Source of the DNA: Microbacterium sp. 10M-3C3 | Lineage (GTDB): Bacteria > Actinomycetota > Actinomycetes > Actinomycetales > Microbacteriaceae | Direction of reading: 5' to 3' | DNA length: 64,000 nt | Assembly: GCF_003931875.1 (NCBI RefSeq) | Contig: NZ_CP034245.1 | Location: 2,914,001 to 2,978,000 of the forward strand | Part shown: in pieces, positions 9,075-17,309 of the stretch | How positions within the stretch are numbered: position 1 is the stretch's first letter | How the letters are laid out: each line of letters opens with the position of its first letter | Made by a program: the position numbers and the translations under genes | The notes under the pieces: generated by a model | Seen by the model: the letters and a program-made list of their open reading frames with translations, nothing else | Told to the model about the DNA's origin: nothing | The model's database searches: none

Positions 9075-9488
9075 TCAGCCGGCCGGGAGGCGGTCCCGGT
9101 CGTAGGTGATGTCGGTGTGGCCGTGCGGCACTGGGTGACCCTGTTCGTCGACGCTCACGAACACGATCTTGTCGATCGCGATGATCCGCTCGCGGGTGAC
9201 CATGTTCCGAGCCTCGGCACGCATCGTCAGCGAGGTGCGGCCGAACGCGGTCGCCCGCAGTCCGATCTCGATCAGGTCTCCCTGTCGGGCGGAGCTGGCG
9301 AAGTCGATCTCGGACATGTATTTCGTCACGGCTCGGGGGTTGCCGAGCTGGAGGATCGCGTAGATCGCCGCCTCCTCGTCGATCCAGCGCAGCAGGCTGC
9401 CGCCGAACAGGGTGCCGTGCGCGTTGAGATCCTCCGGCCGCACCCACCGGCGCGAACGGAACGTGATGTCCCCGTCGGTCACGCTCAT
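9075..9488 (-). CDS. Hotdog-fold acyl-CoA thioesterase (YciA/BACH-like)
   Basis: Predicted to hydrolyse acyl-CoA thioesters. The 137-residue protein has the single-hotdog signature of the YciA/cytosolic thioesterase group: NAHGTLFGGSLLRWIDEEAAI, with the active-site Asp in WIDE, then ITR-like strands and FVSVDEQGHPVPH near the end. It overlaps the upstream transaldolase-like gene by 4 bases (ATGA) and so is its second cistron. A thioesterase in this locus is unexpected; it may recycle CoA from an acyl-CoA made during polyol breakdown, or simply ride in the operon. Confidence 0.85.
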   Translation of the reverse strand: MSVTDGDITFRSRRWVRPEDLNAHGTLFGGSLLRWIDEEAAIYAILQLGNPRAVTKYMSEIDFASSARQGDLIEIGLRATAFGRTSLTMRAEARNMVTRERIIAIDKIVFVSVDEQGHPVPHGHTDITYDRDRLPAG

Positions 9489-10579
9489 ACCGGCGGCAGC
9501 AGGATGTCCCGCACGATCCGGTCCAACTGCTCATCGGCCTCCAGGAACTGCCGCAGCGTCCGCACGGTCGCCCCGAACGTGTCGAACTCCTCCGGCGCGA
9601 GCCCGTCGACCTCGTAAGCGCGGCGGAACTCCGGCACCCGCGCCTGCAGCGTGTCGAGGATGTCCTCGTCCACGGGCACGTCGATGCGGTCCTCTGCGGG
9701 GATGCTGTTCTCGTTGATGCGCAGCTGCCAGTCGAACGGCGGGGACACCACCAGATCGCCGCCCTGCAGCTCGGACCACTGGAAGTGGTTGCGGAACGCC
9801 GCCGACAGCACCCGGGACCGGTACCCGCGCTCGGCGAACACGCGATGTGCGCGCTTGAGCGCGGCCACCCCCGCCCACTCGAGCACGCCCGGGTCCACCA
9901 GGATGCGGTTTTTCTGCACGTACGCCTTCAGCCAGTCATCCAGCCGCCCGCCCATGAGCGTGACGACTGAGCCGAACTCCCGCTCGGGCAGTCCGTCGGC
10001 CGCACGGCGGTCCAGGCCCCGCTCGATCGCCGCGGCGGCGGCCACAGCCTGAGCGACGGTGAACGACACGGTGACGTTGACGCTCACACCACGGTAGGTC
10101 GCCTCCTCGATCGCCCGCAGCCCCACCGAGGTCGCGGGGATCTTCACGATGATGTTCTCCGCCAGGCCGCTGAAGCGGACCGCCTGCGCGACGAGCGCGT
10201 CCGCGTCGCGGTGCAACCGGGGGTCGGTCTGGACCGACAGGCGCCCGTCTCGTCCGCCGCTGGCACGGAAGGCCGGCTCGAGCAGCCGCGCGGCCTCGAT
10301 GGACAGCTCCTCCACGACCCGCCAGCCGATCTCCGACTCCGACGCGGCCGGGTTCTCCGCGGCGAGCTGTGCGATGCGCGGCGCCCACACATCCAGGTGC
10401 GCGTTGATCGCAGCGAGAGCGATGACAGGGTTGCAGGTGGCGCCGACCGCGCCGAACTCGATCGAGCGGGCGAGCTCGTCGAGATCGGCGGAGTCATTCC
10501 ACAGCGCGGTCGGGAAACGGTCCGCGGCCTGGCGCAGCGGCAGCACATCCCCGCTCGTGACGGGCGTGATGGTGGTCAA
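9485..10579 (-). CDS. Transaldolase-family protein
   Basis: Class I aldolase-fold protein of 364 residues. VGATCNPVIAL (about residues 51-61) corresponds to the transaldolase TTNP motif with Cys in place of Thr, and ENIIVKIPATSVG (near residue 145) holds the Schiff-base lysine. I place the start at the TTG at 10579 because AGGAGAG lies about 6 bases upstream; the open frame reaches 10636, but that would run through the palindromic operator at 10606-10619. Divergent from the GntR gene and overlapping the thioesterase by 4 bases. The family is transaldolase-like; the true reaction is not established, and a deoxy-keto-sugar phosphate aldolase role is possible. Confidence 0.8.
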   Translation of the reverse strand: MTTITPVTSGDVLPLRQAADRFPTALWNDSADLDELARSIEFGAVGATCNPVIALAAINAHLDVWAPRIAQLAAENPAASESEIGWRVVEELSIEAARLLEPAFRASGGRDGRLSVQTDPRLHRDADALVAQAVRFSGLAENIIVKIPATSVGLRAIEEATYRGVSVNVTVSFTVAQAVAAAAAIERGLDRRAADGLPEREFGSVVTLMGGRLDDWLKAYVQKNRILVDPGVLEWAGVAALKRAHRVFAERGYRSRVLSAAFRNHFQWSELQGGDLVVSPPFDWQLRINENSIPAEDRIDVPVDEDILDTLQARVPEFRRAYEVDGLAPEEFDTFGATVRTLRQFLEADEQLDRIVRDILLPPV

Positions 10580-10599
10580 CGGACTCTCCTCGTCGAGTT

Positions 10600-10619
10600 T
10601 GTCAGGACATACGAATGTC
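10600..10619. promoter_or_regulatory. IolR-like site plus GACAT palindrome in the gntR/transaldolase divergent promoter
   Basis: TGTCAGGACA (10600-10609) matches 9 of 10 positions of KGWCHTRACA and overlaps a perfect inverted repeat GACAT-ACGA-ATGTC (10606-10619). It lies centrally between the TTG start at 10579 and the GntR ATG at 10695, where it could repress both. Autoregulation by the adjacent GntR protein is inferred. Confidence 0.55.
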
Positions 10620-10694
10620 TGCCTACCATACGGCAAGACTGTGTCGGAGCGATACCTCGATGTAACGTTGTTCGGACAACGAGACGTGGAGGCG

Positions 10695-11459
10695 ATGTTG
10701 GCTCAGAGCGAGACCGTGCTGCCGGCGGACTTCTTCCTGGATCTGGACCGGGCAAGCCCGGTCCCGCTCTATTACCAGATCGCCAACCGGCTCGAGCGGG
10801 CCATCCGCGAGGAGCAGCTGCCCGCCGGAAGCCGCCTGGAGAACGAGATCTCCATCGGGCACCGCTTCGGCCTCTCCCGCCCCACCGTGCGCCGGGCCAT
10901 CCAGGAACTGGTCGACAAGGGCCTGCTGGTGCGCCGCCGCGGGATCGGCACGCAGGTCGTGCACGGCCAGGTCACCCGCGGGGTCGACCTCACGAGCCTG
11001 TACGAGGACCTCAGCCAGACCGGTCAATCCCCCACCACACAGGTCATCCGCCACGAGGCCGGCACCGCCGACGAGACCGCCGCGGACGCCCTGGGCGTCG
11101 AGGCGGGTACACCCGTGGTGCGCATCACACGCCTGCGCCTGGCGGACGGGGTGCCGATCGCGGTGCTCGACAACACCCTGCCCGAGGCGTTCTCCGACAT
11201 CACCCGTGATGACCTCGAGCAGCGCGGCCTGTACCAGCTCCTGCGCGCCCGCGGCGTGACGATCCGCGTCGCCAAGCAGCGCATCGGCGCCCGCGCCGCC
11301 ACCCACGCCGAGAGCCAGCTGCTCTCCCTCCCACGCAACGCCGCCGTCCTGTCGATGAGCCGCACCGCATTCGACAGCTCCGGCCGCGCCGTCGAGTTCG
11401 GCAACCACTGCTACTCACCCGACCTCTACTCCTTCGAGATGACACTCGTCGAAAAGTAG
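10695..11459 (+). CDS. GntR-family regulator (HutC/UTRA subfamily), candidate IolR
   Basis: Transcription factor of 254 residues. N-terminal winged helix starts near residue 14 (PVPLYYQIANRLERAI) and continues through LENEISIGHRFGLSRPTVRRAIQEL; the UTRA effector domain covers about residues 90-250. ATG 10695 is preceded by GGAGG; the open frame upstream to 10149 is a shadow of the transaldolase gene. In corynebacteria the inositol regulator IolR is a GntR protein, and IolR-like sites recur at four promoters here, so an inositol-regulator role is plausible. A degraded paralogue lies at 13827-14335. Confidence 0.88.
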   Translation: MLAQSETVLPADFFLDLDRASPVPLYYQIANRLERAIREEQLPAGSRLENEISIGHRFGLSRPTVRRAIQELVDKGLLVRRRGIGTQVVHGQVTRGVDLTSLYEDLSQTGQSPTTQVIRHEAGTADETAADALGVEAGTPVVRITRLRLADGVPIAVLDNTLPEAFSDITRDDLEQRGLYQLLRARGVTIRVAKQRIGARAATHAESQLLSLPRNAAVLSMSRTAFDSSGRAVEFGNHCYSPDLYSFEMTLVEK

Positions 11460-11481
11460 CTTCACCGCCCGCTCCGATCCA

Positions 11482-11500
11482 TGTCCTGACATTGTGATGT
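11482..11500. promoter_or_regulatory. IolR-like site upstream of the sugar porter
   Basis: TGTCCTGACA (11482-11491) matches KGWCHTRACA at all ten positions, and ACAT-TGTG-ATGT (11489-11500) is an overlapping inverted repeat. It lies 70 bases before the ATG at 11561 and 23 bases after the GntR stop, so the porter has its own regulated promoter. Best of the four sites; the regulator assignment is inferred. Confidence 0.55.
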
Positions 11501-11560
11501 ATGGTCTTTCAGGGGCTTCGGCTCCCGACCACGACGAAGACGTACGGAGGCGCACGAGCG

Positions 11561-13018
11561 ATGGAGCACAGCCAGACCAGCGACAAGACCGAGTCACAGG
11601 AGACCGGAGACGGCGGAAAGAACGCCCCCAGGACGCCACGCCTCGGACTCATCACCTTCATCGCCACTCTCGGCGGACTGCTGTTCGGCTACGACACCGG
11701 CGTGATCAGCGGCGCGCTGCCGTTCATGACCCTCTCCCCCGACGAGGGCGGCCTGAACCTCACCCCCGCACAGGAGGGCATGGTCGCGTCCTCGCTCGTG
11801 CTCGGCGCCGCCTTCGGCGCATTCTTCGGCGGAAGGGTCTCCGACCGGCGCGGCCGTAAGGCGACCATCATGATCCTCGCGATCGTGTTCTTCGCCGGGG
11901 CGCTCGCGTGCGCGTTCGCGCCGACCACCGAGTTCATGATCGTCGCCCGGTTCCTGCTCGGTTTGGCCGTCGGCGGCGCCTCCGCCACCGTCCCGGTGTT
12001 CCTCTCCGAGCTCGCCCCCGCCGCCCGGCGCGGCCAGATCGTCAGCGTCAACGAACTGATGATCGTCTCCGGTCAGCTACTCGCCTACACCTCCAACGCC
12101 CTCATCGCGTCGTTCTTACCCACCGAAGGCGCCTGGCGATGGATGCTCGCCCTGGCCTCCATTCCCGCCGTCGCCCTGTGGCTGGGGATGATCTTCGTCC
12201 CGGAGTCCGCCCGCTGGTTCCTGTCCCAGGGACGAGAGGATGATGCCCGCCGCAGCCTCGCCCGCACCCGCGCCGCCGCGGACATCGAGACCGAACTGGC
12301 CGAGATGACCGCGAACGCCGAACGCGACGCCCGCGCCGGCAAGGGCTCGCTGCGCGACCTGCGCACACCGTGGATCCGCCGGCTCGTGTTCCTCGGCATC
12401 GGCATCGCCGTGCTCTCTCAGCTGACCGGCGTGAACAGCATCATGTACTTCGCCCCGACCGTGCTCATCCAGACCGGCCTCAGCACCCAGGCGTCGCTCT
12501 TCGCCACGATCGCCAACGGTGTCGTCTCCGTCGTCGCCGTCAGCATCGGCATCTGGCTGCTCTCTCGCGGCGTCGGCCGCCGCCCCATCCTCATCGCCGG
12601 ACAGGCGGGCCTGACCACCGCTCTCGTGCTGCTGGGCGTGTTCTTCCTGCTGCCCGAGTCGCTGCTGCGCTCCTACCTGGTCCTCGGCGGCATGCTCATG
12701 TTCCTCTTCTTCATGCAGTCCTGCATCGGGCCCATCTTCTGGCTGCTGCTCGCCGAGATCTTCCCCCTGCGCATGCGCGGCATCGCCACCGGCCTCGCGA
12801 TCTCCTTCGTCTGGATCGCGAACACCGTCGTCTCCCTCGTGTTCCCCATCCTCATCGACGCGATCGAGGGCTACACCTTCTTCCTGTTCGCCCTCATCAA
12901 CATCGGCACCTTCATCTTCTACGTCATTGCCGCCCCCGAGACGAAGGACCGCTCACTCGAGACCGTCGAAGCCGAGATGGAGGAGCGGTTCACCGGGACG
13001 ATCAAGACGCTGAGCTGA
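11561..13018 (+). CDS. MFS sugar:proton symporter (IolT-like myo-inositol porter)
   Basis: Membrane symporter of the sugar-porter subfamily, 485 residues and about 12 hydrophobic helices. Signatures: GLLFGYDTGVISGAL in helix 1, loop motif GGRVSDRRGRK, PESARWF before the central loop, and QLTGVNSIMYFAPTVL in helix 7. ATG 11561 has GGAGG ten bases upstream; the frame's upstream extension to 11501 begins inside the operator region. With IolR-like control and inositol enzymes alongside, myo-inositol is the most likely substrate, giving this locus both an ABC and an MFS route. Confidence 0.9.
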   Translation: MEHSQTSDKTESQETGDGGKNAPRTPRLGLITFIATLGGLLFGYDTGVISGALPFMTLSPDEGGLNLTPAQEGMVASSLVLGAAFGAFFGGRVSDRRGRKATIMILAIVFFAGALACAFAPTTEFMIVARFLLGLAVGGASATVPVFLSELAPAARRGQIVSVNELMIVSGQLLAYTSNALIASFLPTEGAWRWMLALASIPAVALWLGMIFVPESARWFLSQGREDDARRSLARTRAAADIETELAEMTANAERDARAGKGSLRDLRTPWIRRLVFLGIGIAVLSQLTGVNSIMYFAPTVLIQTGLSTQASLFATIANGVVSVVAVSIGIWLLSRGVGRRPILIAGQAGLTTALVLLGVFFLLPESLLRSYLVLGGMLMFLFFMQSCIGPIFWLLLAEIFPLRMRGIATGLAISFVWIANTVVSLVFPILIDAIEGYTFFLFALINIGTFIFYVIAAPETKDRSLETVEAEMEERFTGTIKTLS

Positions 13019-13030
13019 GCCAAGCCGCGC

Positions 13031-13427
13031 TCAGAGTTGCCGGGTCTCGCCGTCGACATCCGCGGCAGTCGCCTTCTGCTGAGCGTGTCGTCGCACAGCG
13101 TCCACGTCCACAGTCGGATCGTGTACTGCTTGGCCGGGTTGCCGCATTCCTCGCAGGTCTCGATGCTCGCCCACGACGCGGCGAGGATCGCCTCGTGGAA
13201 CACCTGCAGGTGCAGCGATCCGTCGGATGAGAGGTACGCATAGTAGTCGAAGGATCCGACCTTGGACTTGATCTGATGCACCAGGTAGTCCAGCGCCATC
13301 TCGGCAGGTGCGTGTCGAGGCGAGCCAGCAGCGGGAACCGGCCGGACCCGACGTCGATCCACGCAGGCCAACCCGGAGCGAACCGAGCGAGGATCGACTG
13401 GAGCTCGGGTGGGAAGTCGTCAGTCAT
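13031..13427 (-). pseudogene. Frameshifted copy of the 28274-28678 small Cys-motif gene
   Basis: The protein begins like its intact relative (MTDDFPPELQSILARFAPGW versus MTDHSPPGLQPLLARFAPGW), but the matching frame shifts near 13305. The middle (VHQIKSKVGSFDYYAY, ETCEECGNPAKQYTIRLW) is in another frame, and a second shift near the end places QQKATAADVDG in a third. Two independent shifts imply decay. The DNA of the two copies is very similar and both lie on the minus strand, so they form direct repeats about 15 kb apart. Function of the family is unknown; CEECG suggests metal or structural Cys pairs. Confidence 0.85.
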
Positions 13428-13826
13428 GCGCTCCCCTCGAGTCGTGCCACGTCAGGCGCCGACTGGCCGATTGTGCGTCCAATGGATCAAGCGGCAGAAG
13501 TTCACGGGCGCATCAGCTCGTCGACCACTGAGGACAGCGGAACCCGTTGCCAAAGCGATAACGGCACAGCTCCTACGCAATCCCCCGAAGCCGCTGCGCC
13601 TCGACCACGCGCCGGACGCCGATCCGGACGGCTGCCTCGCGCATCGTGATGGCATCCCGCTCCGCTTCGACGACCACGACGTCCCAAGCATCGCGCATCC
13701 CGTCGCGGAGCACCTCCGCCACGACCTGGCGCGTCCATCGACGCCGCGCGCGGGCCTGCACCCATTCGAAGTCGGGCCGGTCACCGCATCGCTCCAGCAC
13801 TACCGGCGGTTTCGCGTGGTCTGGCC
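13428..13826. other. No convincing gene; short hypothetical minus-strand frame
   Basis: The only candidate is a GTG-started minus-strand frame of 75 codons (13573-13800), rich in Arg, Val and Glu, with no family I recognise. The 40 bases just upstream of the 13427 start retain CACAATCGGCC and an ATGAC start context also found ahead of the intact gene at 28678, so this stretch probably held a decayed copy of the partner gene disrupted at 30184. Between two pseudogenes, it is best read as degraded DNA. Confidence 0.4.
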
Positions 13827-14335
13827 TCAGCGGTCGACAAGCGTGAGTTCGAAGGAGTACAGGTCAGGCCGGTAGCAGTGCTGGCCGAATTCGACGGCGT
13901 TGCCTGATGCGTCGAAGGCGGTGCGCTCCATCGTCTGTACAGCGCCGCCGCGGCGGATGCCGAGCGACTCGGGCTCGGCGGCTGTGGCCGCGCGCGCACC
14001 GATGCGCTGCTTGGCGACGCGCATGGCCACCTCGCGCGCACGCAGCAGCTGGTAAAGGCCACGGCTCTCGAGCTCCTGGGGCGTGACGTCCGTGAACTGG
14101 GGCGGCAGAACATCATCGAGCACCGCGATCGGGACGTCCTCGGGGAACCGCAGCCGCCGCACATGCAGAACCGGATCTCCGACGGCGATGCCGAGCGCAT
14201 CGGCGAAAGATTGGTCGGCCTCTCCGTTCTCCAGAGAGGACCTGTGTGCGCGGATGCTGCCCCGTCTGCTCCAGATCCTCGTACATGCTCGTGAGCTCTA
14301 CACCCCGGGTGATCCGCCCCTGGAAGGTGTCCCCA
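13827..14335 (-). pseudogene. Remnant of a GntR/UTRA regulator, headless and frameshifted
   Basis: Residues VAKQRIGARAATAAEP and VEFGQHCYRPDLYSFELTLV near the 3' end match the intact GntR protein at 10695-11459 almost residue for residue. Upstream, ITRGVELTSMYEDLEQTGQ matches its UTRA start, but the frame shifts near 14221-14240: ENGEADQSFADALG continues in another frame. The helix-turn-helix is absent; sequence similarity stops about 14335, where a carbonic anhydrase fragment begins. Probably a paralogue truncated by deletion. Confidence 0.85.
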
Positions 14336-14705
14336 GCCTCACCGCGGGGCCTTTCCGGCTCCATAGGAGGCGCATAGAGACGGCGCCGTTCATCATCACC
14401 GTCTCGCTCATCCCGATGAGGCACGCGTCCTTGACGACACAGCCGTGTAGGACAGCGGTGTGGCCGACGCTCACGTCCCCGCCGACGACCGCGGGGTATC
14501 CGGGATCCGCGTGCACGACGACGTTGTCCTGCAGGTTCGAACCGGCACCGATCACGATCAGGTCGCCGTCGCCGCGCACCACAGCGGCCCAGAACACACA
14601 CGCGAAGGCGTGCACCTCGACCCGGCCGATCAGCGTGGCGGTCGCCGCGATCCACGCGCCCTCGGACACCTGGCGAAACTTGCGCTCGAACGGGACGACC
14701 AGCAT
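14298..14705 (-). pseudogene. Gamma-carbonic anhydrase-like hexapeptide protein, 3'-truncated
   Basis: The N-terminal two thirds of a left-handed beta-helix protein are clear: GAWIAATATLIGRV, IVIGAGSNLQDNVVVHADPG, SVGHTAVLHGC and CLIGMSETVMMNGAV, including the three His of gamma-class zinc enzymes. After MNGAVS the family's remaining coils and C-terminal helix are missing; the frame instead runs about 40 nonsense codons into the GntR remnant. Junction near 14340-14375. Upstream start ATG at 14705 could be genuine, but the product would be incomplete. Confidence 0.8.
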
Positions 14706-14783
14706 CCCTCCACGCCAGAGCGGCGGTCACGCCGCTGCGTCGTCCGCGCCCTCCGCAAGGCGGATCGACCCATCCGCGTTGTG

Positions 14784-14839
14784 GGCCGTGGCCGTGGTTG
14801 GCCGTGGCCGTGGTTGGCCGTGGCCGTGGCCGTGGCCGT
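14784..14839. repeat. Short tandem GGCCGT repeat
   Basis: About nine units built from GGCCGT, twice interrupted by GGTT, occupy 56 bases between the carbonic anhydrase fragment and an SDR remnant. The repeat looks like replication slippage in non-coding degraded DNA. I see no gene in 14706-14928. Confidence 0.7.
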
Positions 14840-14928
14840 ATGCGACGGTTCGCGTCTGCCGAACAGTGCCTGCATTCCCAGGCCAAATAACCCCGCGGGC
14901 TCCGCGGCGGCGATCTGAGGCCGGTCGG

Positions 14929-15105
14929 TCGCTCGTCGACTCGGATGATCCGCCGCTGCGGATGTTCCTCGGGACGTCGCCGCTCACGACGATCGTCGCG
15001 GACTACAGCGGGCGGCTCGACGGCCGGGCGCGCTGGCAGCACGTTGCCGAGCCTGCGCAAGGCCGGCCTGGGGAGGTGTTCATCAGTGCGATCAAGGCGC
15101 CATGA
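14929..15105 (+). pseudogene. C-terminal remnant of a short-chain dehydrogenase
   Basis: The 58-codon frame contains DSDDPPLRMFLG, then LTTIVADYSGRLDG and WQHVAEPAQG. This is the layout of the C-terminal tail of actinobacterial oxidoreductase-type SDRs (DPPLRLFLG, ARLAxW, WxxVAxxAxG). No Rossmann region precedes it. It lies tail to tail with iclR and belongs to the 13-15 kb graveyard. Confidence 0.65.
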
Positions 15106-15129
15106 CGCGCACTCACCACATCCCGCCGA

Positions 15130-15969
15130 CTACCGGAGGTCGATCTCTGCAGTGGTGCTGGCCTCCAGGAGCGGGCTCTGCAGCTGCGACAGCCGCTCAA
15201 CGGGACCGCCGAGCGCACGGGTGGCCAGGGTCGCGGCTTCGAGCACGCGATCAGCGATGGCGATGACCTGGTTGACGCCGATGCGCTGGGTCGGACCGGA
15301 AACGCCGATGCTCCCGAAGATGTCGCCGTTGATATCGAATACAGGAGCGGCGATGCACCTGACATCGGGGTTCAGTTCTTCGTCATCGACGGCGAAGCCT
15401 CGTTGCCGAACGGTCGAGAGGTCCCGGGTCAGGTCGTCGAGGGTGCCGTGGGTGCGAGAGGTGTAGCGGGTCAGCGGTTCGGACACGAGGCTGCGTACGC
15501 GGTCTTCGGGCAGGAAGGCGAGGACCGCTTTGCCCGTGGCTGTCGCGTGGAGCGGCGCGCGATCTCCGACATCTGTATTGACGCTCACCCGGTGCGGGCC
15601 ACGGCGCTGCAGCACGTACACGATGCCGTCGCTGGTGACCTGCGCGGCGTGCACCGACTCCCCGGTGGCCGCGACCAAGCTGTCGCATGCCTGTTGCGCG
15701 GCGGTGCGGAGGTCGAGGTCGCGCAGAATCGCCCCTGCGACTCCGATCAGGTGCGCCGTGGGGCGGTAGCGCTTTGACTCCGCGTCCTGGGCGATGTACC
15801 CGCGGGCCTTCAGCACTTTCAGCAGCCGGTGCGTGTTGCCACGATCGAGGGAAAGCCGCCCTGCGATCTCGCTGACGCCGAGAGCGGTGCCGGCGCCAGC
15901 CAGCAGTTCGATGACGTCGAGCCCTGTCTCGAGCGTGCCCGCCCTGTTGCCCGTTGCCCCCTCTGTCAT
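15130..15969 (-). CDS. IclR-family transcriptional regulator
   Basis: Regulator of about 279 residues. The N-terminal winged helix (LGVSEIAGRLSLDRGNTHRLL) is followed by the IclR effector domain with ATGKAVLAFLP and the C-terminal SIGVSGPTQRI. I use the ATG at 15969; the frame extends six codons to a GTG at 15987 that would overlap the palindromic operator at 15981-15993. Related palindromes precede dctP, the hydroxyacid dehydrogenase operon and the IolD-like operon, so this protein probably controls the whole 16-28 kb catabolic set and itself. Confidence 0.9.
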   Translation of the reverse strand: MTEGATGNRAGTLETGLDVIELLAGAGTALGVSEIAGRLSLDRGNTHRLLKVLKARGYIAQDAESKRYRPTAHLIGVAGAILRDLDLRTAAQQACDSLVAATGESVHAAQVTSDGIVYVLQRRGPHRVSVNTDVGDRAPLHATATGKAVLAFLPEDRVRSLVSEPLTRYTSRTHGTLDDLTRDLSTVRQRGFAVDDEELNPDVRCIAAPVFDINGDIFGSIGVSGPTQRIGVNQVIAIADRVLEAATLATRALGGPVERLSQLQSPLLEASTTAEIDLR

Positions 15970-15980
15970 GGCATCACCGT

Positions 15981-15993
15981 ACAACACCGTTGT
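15981..15993. promoter_or_regulatory. Palindromic operator upstream of iclR
   Basis: ACAAC-ACC-GTTGT is a perfect inverted repeat directly ahead of the IclR start. Similar 13-base elements lie at 19071, 21257 (reverse sense best) and 21343. IclR-family proteins commonly bind short palindromes near their own promoters, so autoregulation is likely. Confidence 0.6.
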
Positions 15994-16022
15994 CTGCTTC
16001 TGGCTGAGCGAAGCGCATCAGC

Positions 16023-17309
16023 TCAGTCGAGGAGAAGGCGCGGCAGGAAGAGCGCCACGTCAGGCAGGAGTGCGAGCAGAATCATTCCGATGATGTAGAC
16101 GAGCACGTAGGGCAAGACGGAGACCGAGGTCCGTTCGATGCTCGTCTTGGCGATCTTCGAGGTCACGAAGAGCACTACGCCGACGGGAGGAGTGATGACG
16201 CCGAGCGACAGTGCCAGGACCGCGATCAGCGACAGGTGCAGAGGTTCGATTCCCGCCGCCGTGCCGACGGCCATCACCACGCCGGAGGTCAGTGCCATCG
16301 CCGCGAGTGACTCCATGAACAGTCCGAGGACCACGAAGAGCGCGATCATCAGCAGCAGGAGGAGCACGCCGTCGCCGACGCCGCCGAGGAGCCCTTCCGC
16401 GATTCGGGTGGGCACCTGCTCTCGGGTGAGCATCCACGCGAACACGCCCGAGCAGGCGATGACGAACATCACCGACGCGGTGGTCTTACCCGCTCGCACC
16501 AGCATCTCCACAAGATCGCGCCAGGTCGCACCGTACAGGGTGACGGCGAGAAGCACCGTGACCACGGCGCCGATCGACGCGGCCTCTGTCGGTGTGGCCA
16601 GCCCTGCGAGGATCGTTCCGATGATGCTGACCGGCACGACGATCGACGGAAGGGCGTGGAGCAGGGCCCTGCCCATCTCCGACGCGGACGCACGGGGCGA
16701 CCTGGGCACACCACTGCGGGCAGCCTGCCAGCGCAGCACCAGGATGAACCCGAGAATGAAGATCGCGGCGGGCACGTAGCCCGCCATGAACAGTCCCCCG
16801 ATGGACACGCCGGTCATGCCGCCCCAGACCACCATCGCGATGCTCGGGGGGATGACCGCGCCGAGGCTGCTGCTGGAGGCCTCGATCGCGGAGGCCTGTG
16901 CTCGGGAGTAGCCGGAGCGGATCATCGCGGGGATCGTCACGACGCCCGTGCCTGCGGCATTCGCCACGGGCGAGCCGGAGAACATGGACACGCCGGCGCT
17001 GGAGACGAGCGAGACCATACCCACGCCGCCCTTGGCGTGCCCGACGAGGGCCTTGGCCAGATCCACGAGCCTCGTCGACATCCCGCTGGCGTTCATCACC
17101 TCGCCGATCAGGATGAAGGCAGGGATCGCGGTGAAGACGAACGACGCTGTGGAGCCGATCATGCGCTGCGGGATCACCTCGATCGGCACCGTCCCGCCCG
17201 AGGAGAAGAAGATGTAGATCGCCGAGGTGAGCAGCAGCACGTATCCGATCGGGATTCGTGAGAGCAGCAGGATGAAGAAGAGCGCGATCACCGCTCCGAA
17301 TGACAGCAT
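16023..17309 (-). CDS. dctM: TRAP transporter large permease (DctM)
   Basis: Main membrane subunit of a tripartite ATP-independent transporter that moves organic or sugar acids with sodium ions. ATG 17309 is preceded by GAGGAG and its A overlaps the dctQ stop (TGATG). The 428-residue product has about 12 hydrophobic segments from SFGAVIALFFILLLS to the C-terminus; GSPVANAAGTGVVTIPAM and SSSLGAVIPPSIAMVVWG are typical DctM loops. The longer open frame to 17879 is a shadow of dctQ. Order is dctP, dctQ, dctM. Confidence 0.92.
   Translation of the reverse strand: MLSFGAVIALFFILLLSRIPIGYVLLLTSAIYIFFSSGGTVPIEVIPQRMIGSTASFVFTAIPAFILIGEVMNASGMSTRLVDLAKALVGHAKGGVGMVSLVSSAGVSMFSGSPVANAAGTGVVTIPAMIRSGYSRAQASAIEASSSSLGAVIPPSIAMVVWGGMTGVSIGGLFMAGYVPAAIFILGFILVLRWQAARSGVPRSPRASASEMGRALLHALPSIVVPVSIIGTILAGLATPTEAASIGAVVTVLLAVTLYGATWRDLVEMLVRAGKTTASVMFVIACSGVFAWMLTREQVPTRIAEGLLGGVGDGVLLLLLMIALFVVLGLFMESLAAMALTSGVVMAVGTAAGIEPLHLSLIAVLALSLGVITPPVGVVLFVTSKIAKTSIERTSVSVLPYVLVYIIGMILLALLPDVALFLPRLLLD

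Noticed and set aside
10149..10694. N-terminal extension of the GntR protein
   Set aside because: This open stretch is the complement of the transaldolase-like gene; ATG 10695 has GGAGG and yields a normal-length GntR.
14784..14839. GGCCGT repeats as a CRISPR or regulatory array
   Set aside because: Hexamer slippage repeat without spacers, in degraded non-coding DNA.
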